The translations under genes and the position numbers were made by a program. The notes beneath the pieces are model-generated. The model saw nothing but the letters and a program-made list of their open reading frames with translations. It made no database searches and was not told where the DNA came from. From NCBI RefSeq assembly GCF_021412585.1, contig NZ_JAKCMI010000012.1, positions 1 through 64,000 on the forward strand: 64,000 nucleotides of DNA. The letters are read 5' to 3'. This DNA is from Halomonas alkalisoli. Its GTDB lineage: Bacteria; Pseudomonadota; Gammaproteobacteria; Pseudomonadales; Halomonadaceae. Position 1 is the first letter of the stretch; every line of letters begins with the position of its first letter. This document shows, in pieces, positions 36,612 to 45,087 of the stretch.

Positions 36612-38228
36612 TCACGCGCTTTCCAGCTCATGGTCGCGGCCGGGAATGGCCTCGAGCAGCTCGCGGGTATAGGCCTCCTGGGGCGAGAGGAATACCGCTT
36701 CTGCAGTGCCCTGCTCGACGATGCGACCATGCTGCATGACGATGATGTAATCGCAGATCTGGGCCGCCACCCTCAGGTCGTGGGTGATGAAGAGCAGTGA
36801 CAGCGACAGCTTCTGCTTGAGGTCCTCCAGCAGCTCCAGGATCTGGGCCTGGATCGAGACATCCAGCGCCGATACCGCCTCGTCGGCGACGATCAACTCG
36901 GGGTTCAGGGCCAGCGCCCGGGCGATGCCGATGCGCTGGCGCTGGCCGCCGGAGAACTCGTGGGGGAAGCGGTCCACGGCGACGGCGCCTAGCCCCACCA
37001 GGTCCAGCAGCTCCCCGGCCTGTTTCATGGCCTGTTCCCGGGTCACGCCGTTGGCCATGGGACCCTGGGCGATGGCATAGCCGACGCGGGTGCGTGGGTT
37101 GAGCGAGGCATAGGGGTCCTGGAAGATCATCTGTACGCGCCAGCGCTGGCGGCGCAGCTCTTCGCCGGTCAGGGTGGTGAAGTCGGTGCCGGCCAGCGAG
37201 AGCGTACCGCTGTCGGGGCGTTCGAGGCGTACCACGCAGCGGCCCAGGGTCGACTTGCCGGAGCCGGACTCCCCGACGATGCCGACGGTCTCGCCGGGCG
37301 CGAGGCTAAAAGAGACGTCATCCAGGGCGCGGACCTCCCGCGCCGCCTTGAACAGGCCGCCCTTGGAACGGAAGACCTTGTTCAGCCCCTTCACTTCCAG
37401 CAGGGGGGCGGGCCGCTCGCCGCCGCGGGCTTCGGGAATGATGTTGCTGGGTATCGCCTCGATCAAGGCCCGCGTGTACTCGTGCTGCGGGTTTTCCAGG
37501 ACCTCCTCGGCCGAACCGAGCTCGACGATCTGGCCGTAGCGCATGACGCAGACCCGATTGGCGACCTCGGCCACCACGCCGAAGTCGTGGGTGATGAACA
37601 TCACCGACATGCCTCGACGTTTCTGCAGGTCCCGGATCAGTTCCAGGATCTGCGCCTGGGTCGTCACGTCGAGGGCCGTGGTGGGTTCGTCGGCGATCAG
37701 GAGTTTCGGCTCCAGGGCCAGCGCCATGGCGATCATCACCCGCTGGCGCTGGCCACCGGAGAGCTGGAAGGGGTACGCCCGAATGGCCTTGTCGGGCTGG
37801 GGAATGCCTACCTCCTCAAGCAGTGCCAGCGCATGGGCCTGGCGCTCCTTGCCGTTGTACTTGCCGTGGGCCTCGAAGACCTCGGCGATCTGGGCACCGA
37901 CCCGCATCAAGGGGTTCAGGGCGGTCATGGGCTCCTGGAAGATCATGCCAATGTGCAGGCCGCGCAGCTTGCGATGCTGCTTCTCGGTGAGCGTCAACAG
38001 GTCCTGGCCATCGAAGATCACTTCGCCGGCGGTGGGGCGCACGCCCTTGGGCAGCAGGCCCATCAGGGCGTTGGCCGCCATGGACTTGCCCGAGCCGGAC
38101 TCACCCACCACGCACATGATCTCGCCGCGTTCCACGTCGTAGCTGACGTCCTCCACAGCGTAGGCACGGTCGGCGCCCTTGGGCAGGGCGATGGTCAGGC
38201 CGCGAATGCTGAGTACGGGTTCACTCAT
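36612..38228 (-). CDS. Dipeptide-type ABC transporter ATPase, DppD-DppF fusion
   Basis: 538 residues with two complete ABC cassettes. First: Walker A GESGSGKS near 45, signature LSGGQRQRV, Walker B LLIADEPTTALD. Second: Walker A GESGSGKST near 320, signature FSGGQRQRIGIA, Walker B LIVADEAVSALD. Both have the oligopeptide-ATPase C-terminal extension of the Dpp/Opp/Gsi family. It powers import through the two permeases encoded upstream. ATG at 38228 follows AAGGAG. The gap to the preceding permease gene contains copy A of a 144-bp dispersed repeat. Confidence 0.94.
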   Translation of the reverse strand: MSEPVLSIRGLTIALPKGADRAYAVEDVSYDVERGEIMCVVGESGSGKSMAANALMGLLPKGVRPTAGEVIFDGQDLLTLTEKQHRKLRGLHIGMIFQEPMTALNPLMRVGAQIAEVFEAHGKYNGKERQAHALALLEEVGIPQPDKAIRAYPFQLSGGQRQRVMIAMALALEPKLLIADEPTTALDVTTQAQILELIRDLQKRRGMSVMFITHDFGVVAEVANRVCVMRYGQIVELGSAEEVLENPQHEYTRALIEAIPSNIIPEARGGERPAPLLEVKGLNKVFRSKGGLFKAAREVRALDDVSFSLAPGETVGIVGESGSGKSTLGRCVVRLERPDSGTLSLAGTDFTTLTGEELRRQRWRVQMIFQDPYASLNPRTRVGYAIAQGPMANGVTREQAMKQAGELLDLVGLGAVAVDRFPHEFSGGQRQRIGIARALALNPELIVADEAVSALDVSIQAQILELLEDLKQKLSLSLLFITHDLRVAAQICDYIIVMQHGRIVEQGTAEAVFLSPQEAYTRELLEAIPGRDHELESA

Positions 38229-38240
38229 GGGATTCTCCTT

Positions 38241-38384
38241 GTGAAACACTGCACAAATGCCTGCACGAGCGAATCGCTACGTTGCGCGGTGCTCGGAATC
38301 CTCACATATACCCCATATGCTCCGGTTCCTGTGCTCCGTGCGCCTTGCGCTTCATCTCGCTCGGCAATTTGTTCAGTGCTTCCC
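38241..38384 (-). repeat. 144-bp dispersed repeat, copy A
   Basis: The reverse complement of 38241-38384 aligns without gaps to 48000-48143, with 135 of 144 bases identical by my manual count; the central stretch of about 60 bases is identical. It fills the gap between a permease gene and the ATPase gene of the ABC operon. Inside is an imperfect stem (GGAA...TTCC arms around CATAT/ATATG) and a direct repeat GAGCAC. No ORF is seen in it. Confidence 0.85.
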
Positions 38385-38406
38385 TTGATGACTGATACGG
38401 CGCTTA

Positions 38407-39240
38407 TCAGCGTTCGCGGGAAAGTTTCGGGTTCAGGGCGTCATCGAGACCCTCACCCACCAGGTTGAGTGCCAGTACCGTCAGCAGGATGGCCAGACCG
38501 GGGAAGAAGCTCAGCCACCAGGCCTGGCGAATCACGGTGCGGGCGGCGCCGATCATGTAGCCCCAGGACATCACGTTGGGATCGCCGAGCCCCAGGAAGG
38601 AGAGTGCCGACTCGAGCAGGATGGCGGTGGCCACCATCAGGGAGGCGAGCACGATGATCGGCGACAGGGTGTTGGGCAGGATCTGGCGCAGGATGATGGT
38701 GCGGTTGGTCTGGCCGACGAGACGGGCCGCTTCCACGTATTCGCGGTGGCGCAGCGACATGAACTCGGCCCGTACCAGGCGGGCCACCGGTGGCCAGCTG
38801 ACGATGGCGATGGCGAGCACGATGGAGGTCACGCTGGGCTGCATGATCGCCACCAGCACAATGGCCAGGGCGAAGTTGGGAATGGTCTGGAAGAACTCGG
38901 TGAAGCGCATCAGGCCATCGTCGATCAGGCCGCCGTAGTAGCCGGCGATGGCACCCAGCGGCACGCCGATGATGAGCGCCACGGCGGTCGAGACCAGCCC
39001 GATCAGCAGCGATACCCAGGCGCCATGCATGATGCCGGCGGCGACGTCGCGGCCCATGGTATCGGTGCCCAGCAGAAAGCCATCCACCTCCATGGGTGCC
39101 AGGAAGGGGCGCTGGACCATGCGCCAGGGGGAGTCGGGATAGAGGAAGGGGGCGAACAGGGCCATCAGGATGATCGTCATCAGGATGATCAGGCCGATCA
39201 GGGCACCCCGGTTCTGGGCGAAACGGGCGAAGAAGCTCAT
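38407..39240 (-). CDS. Dipeptide-type ABC permease, DppC-like
   Basis: 277-residue inner-membrane permease. DppC/OppC features: N-terminal helix then a periplasmic loop with FLLGTDTMGRDVAAGIMHGAWVSL, five further helices and the EAA coupling loop EYVEAARLVGQTNRTIILRQILPNTL. ATG at 39240 overlaps the preceding permease stop by 4 bp. The frame stays open upstream, but that part is the shadow of the DppB-like gene. Confidence 0.94.
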   Translation of the reverse strand: MSFFARFAQNRGALIGLIILMTIILMALFAPFLYPDSPWRMVQRPFLAPMEVDGFLLGTDTMGRDVAAGIMHGAWVSLLIGLVSTAVALIIGVPLGAIAGYYGGLIDDGLMRFTEFFQTIPNFALAIVLVAIMQPSVTSIVLAIAIVSWPPVARLVRAEFMSLRHREYVEAARLVGQTNRTIILRQILPNTLSPIIVLASLMVATAILLESALSFLGLGDPNVMSWGYMIGAARTVIRQAWWLSFFPGLAILLTVLALNLVGEGLDDALNPKLSRER

Positions 39241-40214
39241 GAGCCCTCCTTGATACGCGGATCCGCCAGGCGATAGACCAGGTCGGTGATGATGTTGAAG
39301 ACGATGACCAGGGCGGCCGAGAAGAAGAAGATGCCCAGCAGCAAGTTGTAGTCCCGCTGCATCAGGGCCTCGTACATCAGGCGGCCGATACCGGGCCAGG
39401 CGAACACGGTCTCGGTGAGGATGGCGCCACCCACCATCTGGCCCGCCTGCAGGCCGGCCAGGGTGATGATCGGCAGCAGGGCGTTGCGCAGGATATGGCG
39501 TCGTTGGATGACCCTGGGGCTGAGGCCCTTGGCACGAGCGGTCTTGACGTAGTCCTGTTGGCTGGCCTCGAGCATGGACGCCCGGGTCATGCGGGTATAG
39601 ATGGCCATGAAGAAGAGCGCCAGAGTGGTGGCGGGCAGCACCAGGTGCTTGGCCACGTCGAGTACCAGGGCGAAACCATCGAGTCCGGCGCCCACGGTGT
39701 ACATGCCGTAGGCAGGCAGCCAGTCGAGATAGACCGAGAACAGCACCACTGCCATCAGTGCGACCCAGAACAGCGGGGTGGCGTAGAAGATCAGTGCCAG
39801 CGCCATGATGATGGAGCCGGAAGGCTTCTTGACCCGGGCCGCCGCCATGGAGCCGGCCAGTATGCCGAGTGCCAGCGACAGTACGAATGCGGTGCCGGTG
39901 AGCAGCAGGGTGGCGGGCAGGCGGGCCAGGATCAGGTCGAGAACCGGCATCTGCTGGCGATAGGAGTAGCCGAAATCTAGCATGGCGATGCCGGAGACAT
40001 AGCGCCATAGCTGTACATAGAGTGGCTGGTCGAGGCCGAAGCGCTCCCGCAGCTGGCGCAGGAACTCCTGATCGGTGGCACCGGCTTCGCCGGCCAGGAT
40101 GGCGGCGGGATCGCCGGGTGCCATCTGGATCAGGAAGAAATTGAAGATGACGATCATGAACAGGACGACGACGGCCTTGAGCAGCCGCATCAGGATCAAG
40201 CGTGCATAGAGCAT
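39237..40214 (-). CDS. Dipeptide-type ABC permease, DppB-like
   Basis: 325-residue inner-membrane permease of the DppB/OppB type: N-terminal helix followed by the GDPAAILAGE region, six helices and the EAA loop QDYVKTARAKGLSPRVIQRRHILRNALLPIITLAGLQ; C-terminal YRLADPRIKEG. It forms a heterodimer with the DppC-like protein. Its ribosome site is weak. Separated from the binding-protein gene by 142 bp containing a strong hairpin. Confidence 0.94.
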   Translation of the reverse strand: MLYARLILMRLLKAVVVLFMIVIFNFFLIQMAPGDPAAILAGEAGATDQEFLRQLRERFGLDQPLYVQLWRYVSGIAMLDFGYSYRQQMPVLDLILARLPATLLLTGTAFVLSLALGILAGSMAAARVKKPSGSIIMALALIFYATPLFWVALMAVVLFSVYLDWLPAYGMYTVGAGLDGFALVLDVAKHLVLPATTLALFFMAIYTRMTRASMLEASQQDYVKTARAKGLSPRVIQRRHILRNALLPIITLAGLQAGQMVGGAILTETVFAWPGIGRLMYEALMQRDYNLLLGIFFFSAALVIVFNIITDLVYRLADPRIKEGS

Positions 40215-40273
40215 GCGGGAGCCTCAACAATCGGATGAAAGCCCGGATCCATGTCGCGCTCGGACACCGCCCA

Positions 40274-40299
40274 TCGATCAGTGCTTTCGATCAGTGCTT
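40274..40299. repeat. Tandem 13-bp duplication
   Basis: TCGATCAGTGCTT occurs twice back to back (40274-40286 and 40287-40299) in the gap between the binding-protein and permease genes. It looks like a local slippage duplication; no function is evident. Confidence 0.8.
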
Positions 40300-40311
40300 A
40301 CCGGGAACAGC

Positions 40312-40332
40312 GGGGGCGGCCTGGCCGCCCCC
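40312..40332 (-). terminator. Hairpin between binding-protein and permease genes
   Basis: GGGGGCGGCC-T-GGCCGCCCCC: a perfect 10-bp stem with minimal loop, 25 bp after the binding-protein stop. Such intercistronic hairpins let a binding-protein gene be expressed more than its permeases, by partial termination or mRNA protection. No U-run follows on the minus strand. Confidence 0.65.
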
Positions 40333-40356
40333 GTCACGCTGCGTTGGTCTAGCGGC

Positions 40357-41916
40357 CTAGCGGTCTAGCCAGGCATCCTTGAAGCCGTCGTTGACCCCGA
40401 CGCCGGAAGTGACCAGGTTCTTCACGTCGCAGCGGTAGATGGTCGGGAAGCCGAGCTCCATCAGCCAGCCGACTGGAACATCCTCATGGAGGATTTCCTG
40501 GGCTTCGTGGTAAAGCGCTTCACGCTCTTCATCGGGGAAGGCGGTGGCGGCCTCGTTGAACAGTTCGTCGACCCGCTCGTTCTCGTAGCCCCCGACGTTG
40601 TTCCAGGGCGAGCCCCTCTCGATGTTGTCCGAAAGGTAGGAGCGCGTGATGCCCAGTGCCGGGTCCCCGTACTGATAGAGGAAGGTGAAGGCCATGTCGT
40701 AGTCCCACTCCGAGAGGCGCTGGTTCCAGCCGCCCACATCGGTGGACTGGGTGCGTACGTTGACGCCGACTTCGCGAAGGTTCTGCTGCACGGCCTCGGC
40801 CCAGCGGGTCCAGGTCTCGCCGTAGGGCAGCGGCAGCAGGCGCACTTCCTCGCCGTCATAGCCCATCTCGTCGAGCAGCTCACGGGCCCGCTCGGGGTTG
40901 TGGTCGTAGGGTTCCAGGCCGTCGTGCTGGAAGCGGGCGTTGGAGCCGAACGCCGAGAGAGGCACCTGGCCCAGCTCGTTCCACAGTACGCTGTGGGCGA
41001 AGTCGCGATCCATGGCGTACATCACCGCCTGGCGGAAGCGCTTGTCGGCGGTGGGCCCCTCGCGATTGTTCATCCACAGCATGGCGAAGGGGCTGAAGTA
41101 TTCGTGGCCCTCGTCGGTGATGCAGGTGTTGTCCATGGCGGCCAGGCGCGGAATGTCGAAGTTCTCCACCGTGCCGTTGGGCAGGACGTCGACGGTGCCG
41201 TTCTCGTAGGCCACGGCACGGGAGGCGCCATCGGGAATGATGTGCCAGTTGATGCCGTCCAGGTAGGGCAGGTCGTCCTCGTAGTAGTCGTCGTTGCGGA
41301 CCAGTTGGATGACGGTGCCGCGATCCCAGTTCTCGAACTTGAAGGCACCGGTGCCGATGGGGTGGTTGTTGTGCTCGTTGTCGCGGAACTCGGTGCCCTC
41401 ATAGAGATGCTTGGGCACCATGGTGAAGGTGCCGGCCTCGAAGGAGAGCAGGAAGGGGCCGAAGGGGGCGGAGAGGGTGAAGACCACCGTATGGTCGTCG
41501 GTCGCCTCGATGCTCTCGACGTGCTGCAGGACGGCGCGGGCGCTGGGGTTCAGCTCGCGGTGGAAGACATCGGCGGAGAAGACCACGTCGGCGGAGGTGA
41601 ACGGCTCGCCGTCGTGCCAGAGTACGCCTTCGCGTAGATGGAATGTCCAGGTCAGGCCATCGTCGCTGACGTCCCAGGATTCGGCCAGTTGCGGCATCGG
41701 CTCGAGGTCGGTGCTGTAGCGCAGCAGGCCCTCGTAGATGTTGCCGGCCACCACGCGGGTCGGCGCGTTCTGCACCATGCCCAGCACCAGGCCCGGCGGT
41801 TCGGGTTGGATGATGGTGTTGATGGTGCCGCCGGACCGGGGCTCCTCGGCGATGGCGAACGTGGACGTCAAGGCCAAGGCGGCGATGGCGCTGGCCAACG
41901 GTGTCTTCATCATCAT
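40357..41916 (-). CDS. Dipeptide-type ABC solute-binding protein
   Basis: 519-residue periplasmic family-5 binding protein (DppA/OppA type) with a signal peptide (TPLASAIAALALTSTFAIAEE). The cluster signature is present (LAESWDVSDDGLTWTFHLREGVLWHDGEPFTSADVVFS). Two lobes and a C-terminal VPVGWLMELGFPTIYRCDVKNL fit the family. Start: three ATG codons in a row at 41916, 41913 and 41910, preceded by AAGGAAAG; the longer frame crosses the divergent promoter. The ligand may be a peptide, opine or similar. First gene of the operon that ends with the aminotransferase. Confidence 0.93.
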   Translation of the reverse strand: MMMKTPLASAIAALALTSTFAIAEEPRSGGTINTIIQPEPPGLVLGMVQNAPTRVVAGNIYEGLLRYSTDLEPMPQLAESWDVSDDGLTWTFHLREGVLWHDGEPFTSADVVFSADVFHRELNPSARAVLQHVESIEATDDHTVVFTLSAPFGPFLLSFEAGTFTMVPKHLYEGTEFRDNEHNNHPIGTGAFKFENWDRGTVIQLVRNDDYYEDDLPYLDGINWHIIPDGASRAVAYENGTVDVLPNGTVENFDIPRLAAMDNTCITDEGHEYFSPFAMLWMNNREGPTADKRFRQAVMYAMDRDFAHSVLWNELGQVPLSAFGSNARFQHDGLEPYDHNPERARELLDEMGYDGEEVRLLPLPYGETWTRWAEAVQQNLREVGVNVRTQSTDVGGWNQRLSEWDYDMAFTFLYQYGDPALGITRSYLSDNIERGSPWNNVGGYENERVDELFNEAATAFPDEEREALYHEAQEILHEDVPVGWLMELGFPTIYRCDVKNLVTSGVGVNDGFKDAWLDR

Positions 41917-42021
41917 TATCGCTTTCCTTCTTGTTTTGTCGTTGCTGTCTTGTTGTATCGATACGGAGTGATTGATGACGTTTTCGAGCAATCCTTTTGA
42001 CCATAGCAGCGGTTCGCCAAA

Positions 42022-42038
42022 CTGTCGACAGTCGACAG
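42022..42038. promoter_or_regulatory. Palindromic operator candidate for the FCD/GntR regulator
   Basis: CTGTCGACAGTCGACAG is a perfect 8+1+8 inverted repeat, 56 bp before the regulator start and about 105 bp before the binding-protein start, in the shared divergent promoter region. FCD-type GntR proteins usually bind short palindromes of this size next to their own gene. Confidence 0.65.
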
Positions 42039-42093
42039 ATTGCGAGGTTGCGTCATACTCTAGGCTCAATCCCCCTTCAAGAGCCTAGTCAGC

Positions 42094-42780
42094 ATGTCGT
42101 CATCCAACGCCATTGGTGATTCCACGGTCATTCAGCAGCGCAACCTGGTGGAGCAGGTGGCGGACTACCTGACCCAGGCGATCATCAGCCAGAAATTTGC
42201 GCCAGGTGAACGCCTGTCGGAGGTGCAACTGGCCCGCGACCTGGGCGTCAGTCGCGCCCCCGTACGCGAGGCGGCACGCTTGCTGGAAAGCCGTGGCCTG
42301 CTGGTGTCACAGCCCCGTCGCGGTTTCTTCGTCCGCGCGCTGGACGCCGCCGAACTCAACGACATCTTCGACCTGCGGCTGTGCCTGGAGCGACACGCCA
42401 TGGCGCGCCTGGTGGGTGATTTCGATGCGGACAAGGAGGGCGCGCTGCGCCGCCAGGTCGAGGTGATGTGCGAGGTGGCCGCCGGCGACAACGAGAGCCG
42501 CAAGATCGAGGAGGATCTGGTCTTCCATCGCATGGTGATCGCCTTTGCCGGCAACCGACGCCTGCTCAAGGCCTTCGACGACATTACCCACGAACTGCGG
42601 CTCTGTATTGCGCTGATCGGCAAGACCCATGCCGATCCCGACAGCATCTCGACCTCCCACTGGCTGCTGCTCGACGCCCTGGCCAGCGGGGAGCCCGGCC
42701 GCTGCCGCGAGGCCATCGACTACCACATCGGCGTGGCGCGGGACTATGTCGTCCAGGGAATCGGCGAGACCGTGGCCTAG
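42094..42780 (+). CDS. FCD-domain GntR transcription regulator
   Basis: 228-residue FadR/FCD-subfamily regulator. Winged helix at about 15-85 (QVADYLTQAIISQKFAPGERLSEVQLARDLGVSRAPVREAARLLESRGLL) and all-helical FCD ligand domain (about 95-220) with the metal-ligand type Asp/His residues (DLRLCLERHAM, FHRMVIAFAGN, DYHIGVARDY). It is divergent from the peptide-type ABC operon and likely represses it until a carboxylate inducer binds. Its 3' end overlaps the convergent lyase gene by 4 bp. Confidence 0.92.
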   Translation: MSSSNAIGDSTVIQQRNLVEQVADYLTQAIISQKFAPGERLSEVQLARDLGVSRAPVREAARLLESRGLLVSQPRRGFFVRALDAAELNDIFDLRLCLERHAMARLVGDFDADKEGALRRQVEVMCEVAAGDNESRKIEEDLVFHRMVIAFAGNRRLLKAFDDITHELRLCIALIGKTHADPDSISTSHWLLLDALASGEPGRCREAIDYHIGVARDYVVQGIGETVA

Positions 42781-43712
42781 GGGTTCGGCGTCGGCCTAGT
42801 GATTCGGGGCATGGGGTAGCGGCGATCCGCCTTGCCCGCCTTGACCACCTGCCCGGGCGTCTCATGGCCGACCAGGGCGGGTAGGGTGGCCGAGACGGCC
42901 AGCAGCGCATCCAGGTCGACGCCGGTATCGACGCCCATCTGCTCGAACATGTGCACCAGGTCCTCGGTGCAGACGTTGCCGGTGGCGCCGGGGGCGTAGG
43001 GACAGCCACCCAGACCACCCAGCGAAGCATCGAAGCGGGTGACTCCCGCCTGCCAGGCGGCGAGGGCGTTGGCCAGCCCCATGCCCCGGGTATTGTGAAA
43101 GTGCAGAGTGAAGGGCGTGTCCGGCCAGCGCGCCAGCACGTCTTCGCACAGCCTGCCGACCTGCGCCGGATTGGCCATGCCGGTGGTGTCGCAGAGTGTG
43201 ATGCCGTCGACGCCGATATCGATCAGTTCCCCGACCAGCTCCCGCACGCGTGCAGGCGGCACTTCACCCTCGAAGGGGCAGCCGAAGGCGGTGGAGAGGG
43301 AGGCGTTGACGAACACGCCGCTTCCGGCCGTCACTTCGAGAATGGCGGCGAAGCGCTCCAGCGACTGGGCCGGCGTCATGCGAAGATTGGCCAGGCCGTG
43401 GGAGTCGCTCGACGACATCACCAGGTTGATCTCATCCACGCCGCAGGAGAGTGCTCGTTCGCAGCCGCGCAGGTTGGGGACCAGTACGGTAATACCTACC
43501 GCTTCCCGGCGCCGGATGCCGCGCACGACCTCTTCGGCGTCCCGCAGTTGGGGAATGGCCTTCGGTGAGGTAAACGAAGTCGCCTCGATACGTGCCAGAC
43601 CCGTGGCCGACAGGGCGTCGATCAGGCGGATCTTGTCTGCCGTGGGGACGAAGGCGGCTTCGATCTGCAGGCCGTCGCGGGGTGCCACCTCGTTGATCTG
43701 CAAGCGTGTCAT
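42777..43712 (-). CDS. HMG-CoA-lyase-type enzyme
   Basis: 311-residue TIM-barrel lyase of the hydroxymethylglutaryl-CoA lyase family. Seen: EVAPRDGLQIE at the N-terminus (catalytic Arg/Asp), LCDTTGMANP, the metal-binding HFHNTRGMGLAN and the flexible catalytic loop GGLGGCPYAPGATGN with its Cys. In HMG-CoA lyase the metal loop usually reads HDT or HFHDTYG; Asn replaces Asp here, so the true substrate may be another 3-hydroxy-3-methyl or citramalyl-type CoA ester. ATG at 43712 follows AGGAGAG. It lies 19 bp after the CaiB/BaiF gene, in an operon with it. Confidence 0.87.
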   Translation of the reverse strand: MTRLQINEVAPRDGLQIEAAFVPTADKIRLIDALSATGLARIEATSFTSPKAIPQLRDAEEVVRGIRRREAVGITVLVPNLRGCERALSCGVDEINLVMSSSDSHGLANLRMTPAQSLERFAAILEVTAGSGVFVNASLSTAFGCPFEGEVPPARVRELVGELIDIGVDGITLCDTTGMANPAQVGRLCEDVLARWPDTPFTLHFHNTRGMGLANALAAWQAGVTRFDASLGGLGGCPYAPGATGNVCTEDLVHMFEQMGVDTGVDLDALLAVSATLPALVGHETPGQVVKAGKADRRYPMPRITRPTPNP

Positions 43713-43731
43713 GGGGCTCTCCTGGGATTCT

Positions 43732-44937
43732 TCAGATGATGCCTGCCTGGCGCAGCTTGGCCCGGGTCTCGTCATCGATACCGAGCTCGTCCAGCACCTC
43801 GTCGGTATGCTGTCCGAGCGACGGGCCGCCGTTTCCGAGCCTTCCGGGAGTGGCGCTCAGCCTGGGGAGGACACCGGGCACCTTGAGCGGTTTGCCATTG
43901 GGTCGGACGAAGGTCTGGATCATCTCCCGGGCCAGGTAGTGAGGATCCCTGGCGATATCGGCGGCGGTATAGGGGTAGCCGACGGGGACTCGGGCGGCTT
44001 CGAGCTTTTCGATGATCTCGTCGCGCGCGCGAGCCTGAGTCCAGGCTTCGATCGCGCCGTCGATGCGTTCGGCCTGCCGGCTGCGTCCGTCGTTATGGGC
44101 GAGAGCCGGCTCCTGGGCCAGGTCGTCCCGGCCGATCACCCCCATCAGGCGCTTGAAGATGCTGTCGCCGTTGCCGGCGATGAGCACATAGTCGCCCCCT
44201 CGGCAGCGGTAGGCGTTTGACGGGGTGATGCCGGGCAGGGCGCTGCCGCTGGGCTCGCGGATCTCGCCGCTGGCGTCATATTCCGGCAGCAGGCTCTCCA
44301 TCATGGCGAAGACCGATTCGTAGAGCGCGACGTCGATGACCTGGCCCTGCCCGCTGCGGGCGCGCTCCTGTAGCGCAAGCAGGGTGCCGATAACGGCATA
44401 GAGGGCGGAGAGCGAGTCGCCGATGCTGACGCCCACCCGAACCGAGGGCTCGCCGGGGTGGCCGGTGAGGTAGCGCAGCCCGCCCATGGCTTCGCCGATC
44501 ACGCCGAAGCCGGGCTTGTCCCGGTAGGGGCCGGTCTGGCCATAGCCGGAGACGCGCACCATGATCAATCCCGGGTTGATGGCCGAGAGCGCCTCCCAGC
44601 CTAGCCCCCAGCCCTCCAGGGTCCCGGGGCGAAAGTTTTCCACCAGCACGTCGGCTTCGACGGCGAGACGGCGCACCAGGGCCTGGCCTTCCTGGCTGCG
44701 CAGGTCCAGCGAGAGCGAGCGCTTGTTGCGTGTCTGGACGTGCCACCAGAGCGAGGTGTCATCCTCTATCATTCGCCATTTGCGAAGTGGATCGCCGGTT
44801 CCCGGCGGCTCGATCTTGATCACGTCGGCACCGAACTCGCCGAGCAGCTTGGTGGCAAAGGGGCCGGCTATCAGCTGGCCGAGTTCCAGAACCTTCAAGC
44901 CTTCGAGCGGCAGGCGACGGTCTTGCGGGTTCGTCAT
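43732..44937 (-). CDS. CaiB/BaiF family CoA-transferase
   Basis: 401-residue class III CoA-transferase. LEGLKVLELGQLIAGPFATKLLGEFGADVIKIEPPGTGDPLR holds the N-terminal CoA site; the catalytic Asp is expected in the RNKRSLSLDLRSQEG region; the VGVSIGDSLSALYAVIGTLLAL and C-terminal LGQHTDEVLDELG segments are typical. It probably moves CoA from succinyl-CoA or acetyl-CoA to the acid that the next gene's lyase cleaves. Start at 44937 has AAGGAGTG upstream. Divergent from a LysR gene. Confidence 0.9.
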   Translation of the reverse strand: MTNPQDRRLPLEGLKVLELGQLIAGPFATKLLGEFGADVIKIEPPGTGDPLRKWRMIEDDTSLWWHVQTRNKRSLSLDLRSQEGQALVRRLAVEADVLVENFRPGTLEGWGLGWEALSAINPGLIMVRVSGYGQTGPYRDKPGFGVIGEAMGGLRYLTGHPGEPSVRVGVSIGDSLSALYAVIGTLLALQERARSGQGQVIDVALYESVFAMMESLLPEYDASGEIREPSGSALPGITPSNAYRCRGGDYVLIAGNGDSIFKRLMGVIGRDDLAQEPALAHNDGRSRQAERIDGAIEAWTQARARDEIIEKLEAARVPVGYPYTAADIARDPHYLAREMIQTFVRPNGKPLKVPGVLPRLSATPGRLGNGGPSLGQHTDEVLDELGIDDETRAKLRQAGII

Positions 44938-45087
44938 GGTAAGCACTCCTTGCACAGATGCCCTTCAGGATGCGGGACCTGAAGGGTGGCAACAATTCAG
45001 CAAAGGGGAAGTCAGGGTTCGTCCATGGCGAAGACATGGCGTAAGATCCACGGGTTGCCCCGTAACCGGCCCGGAGGATACCAAGCC

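Noticed and set aside
40274..40299. Tandem 13-bp repeat as start of a CRISPR or regulatory array
   Set aside because: Only two units with no spacer; a simple duplication.
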